From the NCBI RefSeq assembly GCF_963583255.1, contig NC_084816.1:17905100-17969099 (forward strand): a stretch of DNA of 64,000 nucleotides, in the 5' to 3' direction. Under the pieces are notes generated by a model, which made no database searches, was not told the origin of the DNA, and saw nothing but the letters and a program-made list of their open reading frames with translations. Shown in pieces: positions 62,101-64,000 of this stretch. The stretch comes from Pyrus communis. Taxonomy: Eukaryota; Streptophyta; Magnoliopsida; Rosales; Rosaceae. The stretch's first letter is position 1; every line of letters starts with the position of its first letter. Made by a program: the position numbers and the translations under genes.

Positions 62101-64000
62101 ATTATACATACATATACTAGTTGTATTATTGGCATGACATCGATGTGCGATGCCCTCCAATGCCATTGATGGCATTGACTCTCACAATTGACAGCCCACA
62201 TGGCATGCAGTATTCCATAATTGAAAGTCTCGTTGTGTGTATGTACTGTAGCTAATTTCGTTATAAAATTTAAGCTGCTCATAGTAGTATCTATAGATTT
62301 TGTTTTATGTAACATCTACGTAGCAAAGGAAACTTATTCCGTAGCAAATCAAAACACAAATGAACAAAGATTTCTTGTGTAGGCTCCAGACTACCAATTG
62401 ATACTGATGCGGTACTCTCCTCAGTTCAAAAGTTATTCAGCTTCTTGGTTATGGTTCCAGGTTGTTACACTCTTTTCTTTTTCTTTTTGGTTCCTTTCCA
62501 TCTTGTTGTAGTTTGTAGATCAGTAAACTATTGCATCTGTGTTTTTATTTTTCTTGGCCACTTTCTGAACATTATCCATTTGCTTTTTTGAGTTTCCCGA
62601 GTTATCCCCTCCCCAGTCAAATTATATTAAGAAAAAATAAATTACCTATATTTTGTTTGACTTGTCTTTTCCAAGAAAAGGTAATCCTGAAGATGGAGTT
62701 ACGTACTTTCCGAAGAACTTGGTGTTGCTACTTAACTCTCAGTCATGGTGAGTCTTCAATGACAACCTTAGTATTGAGAACCTTGCATCAATTTATTTTT
62801 GAGTAATTCATAGATTTTTGTGTACTTCTCGTTTTGATGTTGTAAGATATTGTTATAGGATGACACCAAGAATGAGGGTGAAAGTTTTTTGTGCAATTAT
62901 TTCTCTGTTAGCAGCACTTTCTCAACGAAATCTCCCTTATCATGCAGATAGTGGAAAGGTACACAGTTTGATTCTTTGTAGAAATTTGTCGTTCTCAAAA
63001 GTTTTCAATTGTCGAAGTTCTAAAAATTCATACATAAAATATTCAGAAATGGGCAGATATGCCTTGAATAAATGTGGGTGGGGGGAAGGGAGGGATGAAG
63101 GGAATGGTGCGTCTGCATACACTATCTTGTGCAGCGGTGCTTTTTATATTGTTCTTGTATTTCATGTGAGATCCTGTCATCTTCTGCCTGCTAATATTCA
63201 GTTTTTATTTTTCTGGACGAAAAAATGTCATCAGCTTCTAGGAAATGACGTATTGTTCTTTGGTGATTCATCATATTTACATGAGCTTGCGTCATTTTGC
63301 GAGTTTGTTCTTCAGAACCTGGTTGATGCTATTCAACAAGAACCTTCCAAGGTAACAATAACTTTCAATGTGGGCTTCCCTTTTCCCCTTCCATTTTGGT
63401 GATGCTGATATACGGATGTGATTGATTAAAACTCAGGCTGCTCGCGGGAGCATGGCGCTTGAAGCTTGCAACTGCATTGCATCATCTTTGATTGTAAGTT
63501 CCTTGCCATCTGCTGAACTGACTGTATCGAACGCTCTACCATAATATGATCCCCTTTATAATACAGCTATTCAGGTGACGAGGCACATTAAACGCCTCAC
63601 AACTGTATGAATATATGTGCAATGAAATGGTACTAGCGAGTGGAGTTGATGTTGTCATTTCCACTCCGAGTATGATCTGAGTATTACTGCTCATAGCCTA
63701 AAACTTAATTAAGATAACCAGCTGCTAAAAGCTATTGCTCAAAAGCTCCATGTCTTCTTGGAGACAATCTTTGTGGAATGCATCCTGCACATGATGATGC
63801 CAGGAGAGAGCATGGCTAACGCGATGCTGCTTAAGCAATGTTTATAAAATGACCTCCCCGTCCTTGATCACGGAACTAACTTTGATGTCTGCATATTTTG
63901 TTTCTTGGACCTAACATCATATACAATATTTTCTCCACATATTATCTTAATTGCTTTTGTCTGCTCTGTTTGGCAGCTAAGTCAGGAAATATCATCAATT
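53139..64000 (+). CDS. VPS35L: VPS35L-like retriever complex subunit (VPS35 endosomal sorting factor-like), 3' end outside window
   Basis: 23 exons are seen: 53139-53249, 53755-53976, 54573-54603, 54729-54913, 55544-55703, 56109-56205, 56643-56812, 57211-57371, 57823-58011, 58219-58305, 58467-58547, 59666-59809, 59979-60061, 60481-60616, 60722-60805, 61032-61190, 61270-61357, 62383-62460, 62681-62747, 62859-62958, 63235-63351, 63437-63493 and 63977-64000 (cut). All are GT-AG and keep frame for 877 residues; relatives are about 930-960, so little is missing. The start ATG at 53139 begins MEFRPRNY. Recognisable family stretches are EYFDPLRR, MHLEELEDPEKFAEEG, SASDICFDAKETCNNWF and YLELALLPCWRFL. 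The rest is an alpha-solenoid. In animals VPS35L joins VPS26C and VPS29 as retriever, which recycles cargo from endosomes to the plasma membrane with the CCC and WASH complexes. Plants have one such gene (At1g50730 in Arabidopsis, from memory). Confidence 0.9.
61358..62382 (+). other. Large intron 17 of the VPS35L-like gene
   Basis: This 1,025-bp intron is among the longest in the gene (intron 11, 58548-59665, is of similar size). It contains AT-rich sequence without a recognised domain. Small frames (61680-61883 on plus, 62097-62315 on minus) look like chance. I found no inverted ends, so an old insertion is possible but not shown. Confidence 0.6.

Noticed and set aside
62818..63402. 194-codon continuous plus-strand frame
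   Set aside because: It reads through two VPS35L exons (62859-62958 and 63235-63351) and the intron between them. The splice signals and family length favour the spliced form.
1..64000. CRISPR arrays, bacterial operons, rRNA or tRNA genes
   Set aside because: The DNA is plant nuclear. No spacer-repeat array was seen, and no cloverleaf with a TTCGAATC-type T arm was recognised on either strand.

Overview
The window is plant nuclear DNA, almost certainly from a dicot. It is AT-rich, its genes are split by GT-AG introns, and it is dense in plant-type transposable elements. The general look of the repeats and genes would fit a woody rosid such as a Rosaceae species, but that is a guess from memory and nothing here proves it. 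I find four intact protein genes, one of which runs off the right edge, and one broken gene. The rest is transposable-element sequence of nearly every plant class, in various states of decay.

Layout from left to right. 1-~5030: decayed Ty1/copia element with its 3' LTR. 7862-16320: decayed minus-strand Ty3/gypsy element with one complete LTR of about 2.5 kb and one truncated LTR. 16941-20444 (+): a four-exon polygalacturonase of 403 residues, whose second intron carries a hAT-type insertion with another element nested inside. 21728-24470 (-): a seven-exon pyridoxal-phosphate homeostasis protein (YggS/PROSC family) of 245 residues, convergent with the polygalacturonase. 25119-26364: a second hAT-type element with a perfect 8-bp target duplication. 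28147-33647: a copia LTR fragment, a decayed Mutator-like transposase, and a 4.3-kb copia element with both LTRs and a 5-bp target duplication. 34040-36475 (-): a three-exon DOMON/cytochrome b561 protein of 399 residues. 36952-39959: a foldback MITE, a solo LTR, a poly(A) retroposon and a Tourist-like MITE. 41644-42364 (+): a STIG1-like cysteine-rich secreted-protein gene, broken by an in-frame 153-bp triplication, stops, a frameshift and a CACTA insertion. 42365-~44800: CACTA (Ptta/En/Spm) remnant with a ~280-bp inverted duplication. 47704-47860: a SINE. 48396-48890 (-): an intact STIG1-like gene of 164 residues. 53139-64000 (+): 23 exons of a VPS35L-type retriever subunit, 877 residues, with its 3' end outside the window.

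The host genes do not form an operon or an obvious pathway. They are separate plant housekeeping or cell-wall, redox and secretory genes. The most unusual structures are the inverted duplication of a CACTA transposase segment, which could be transcribed into a long hairpin RNA, and the exact 51-codon internal triplication in the broken STIG1-like gene immediately beside it. All gene models were built by hand from splice signals, reading frame and remembered family patterns. No similarity search was run.
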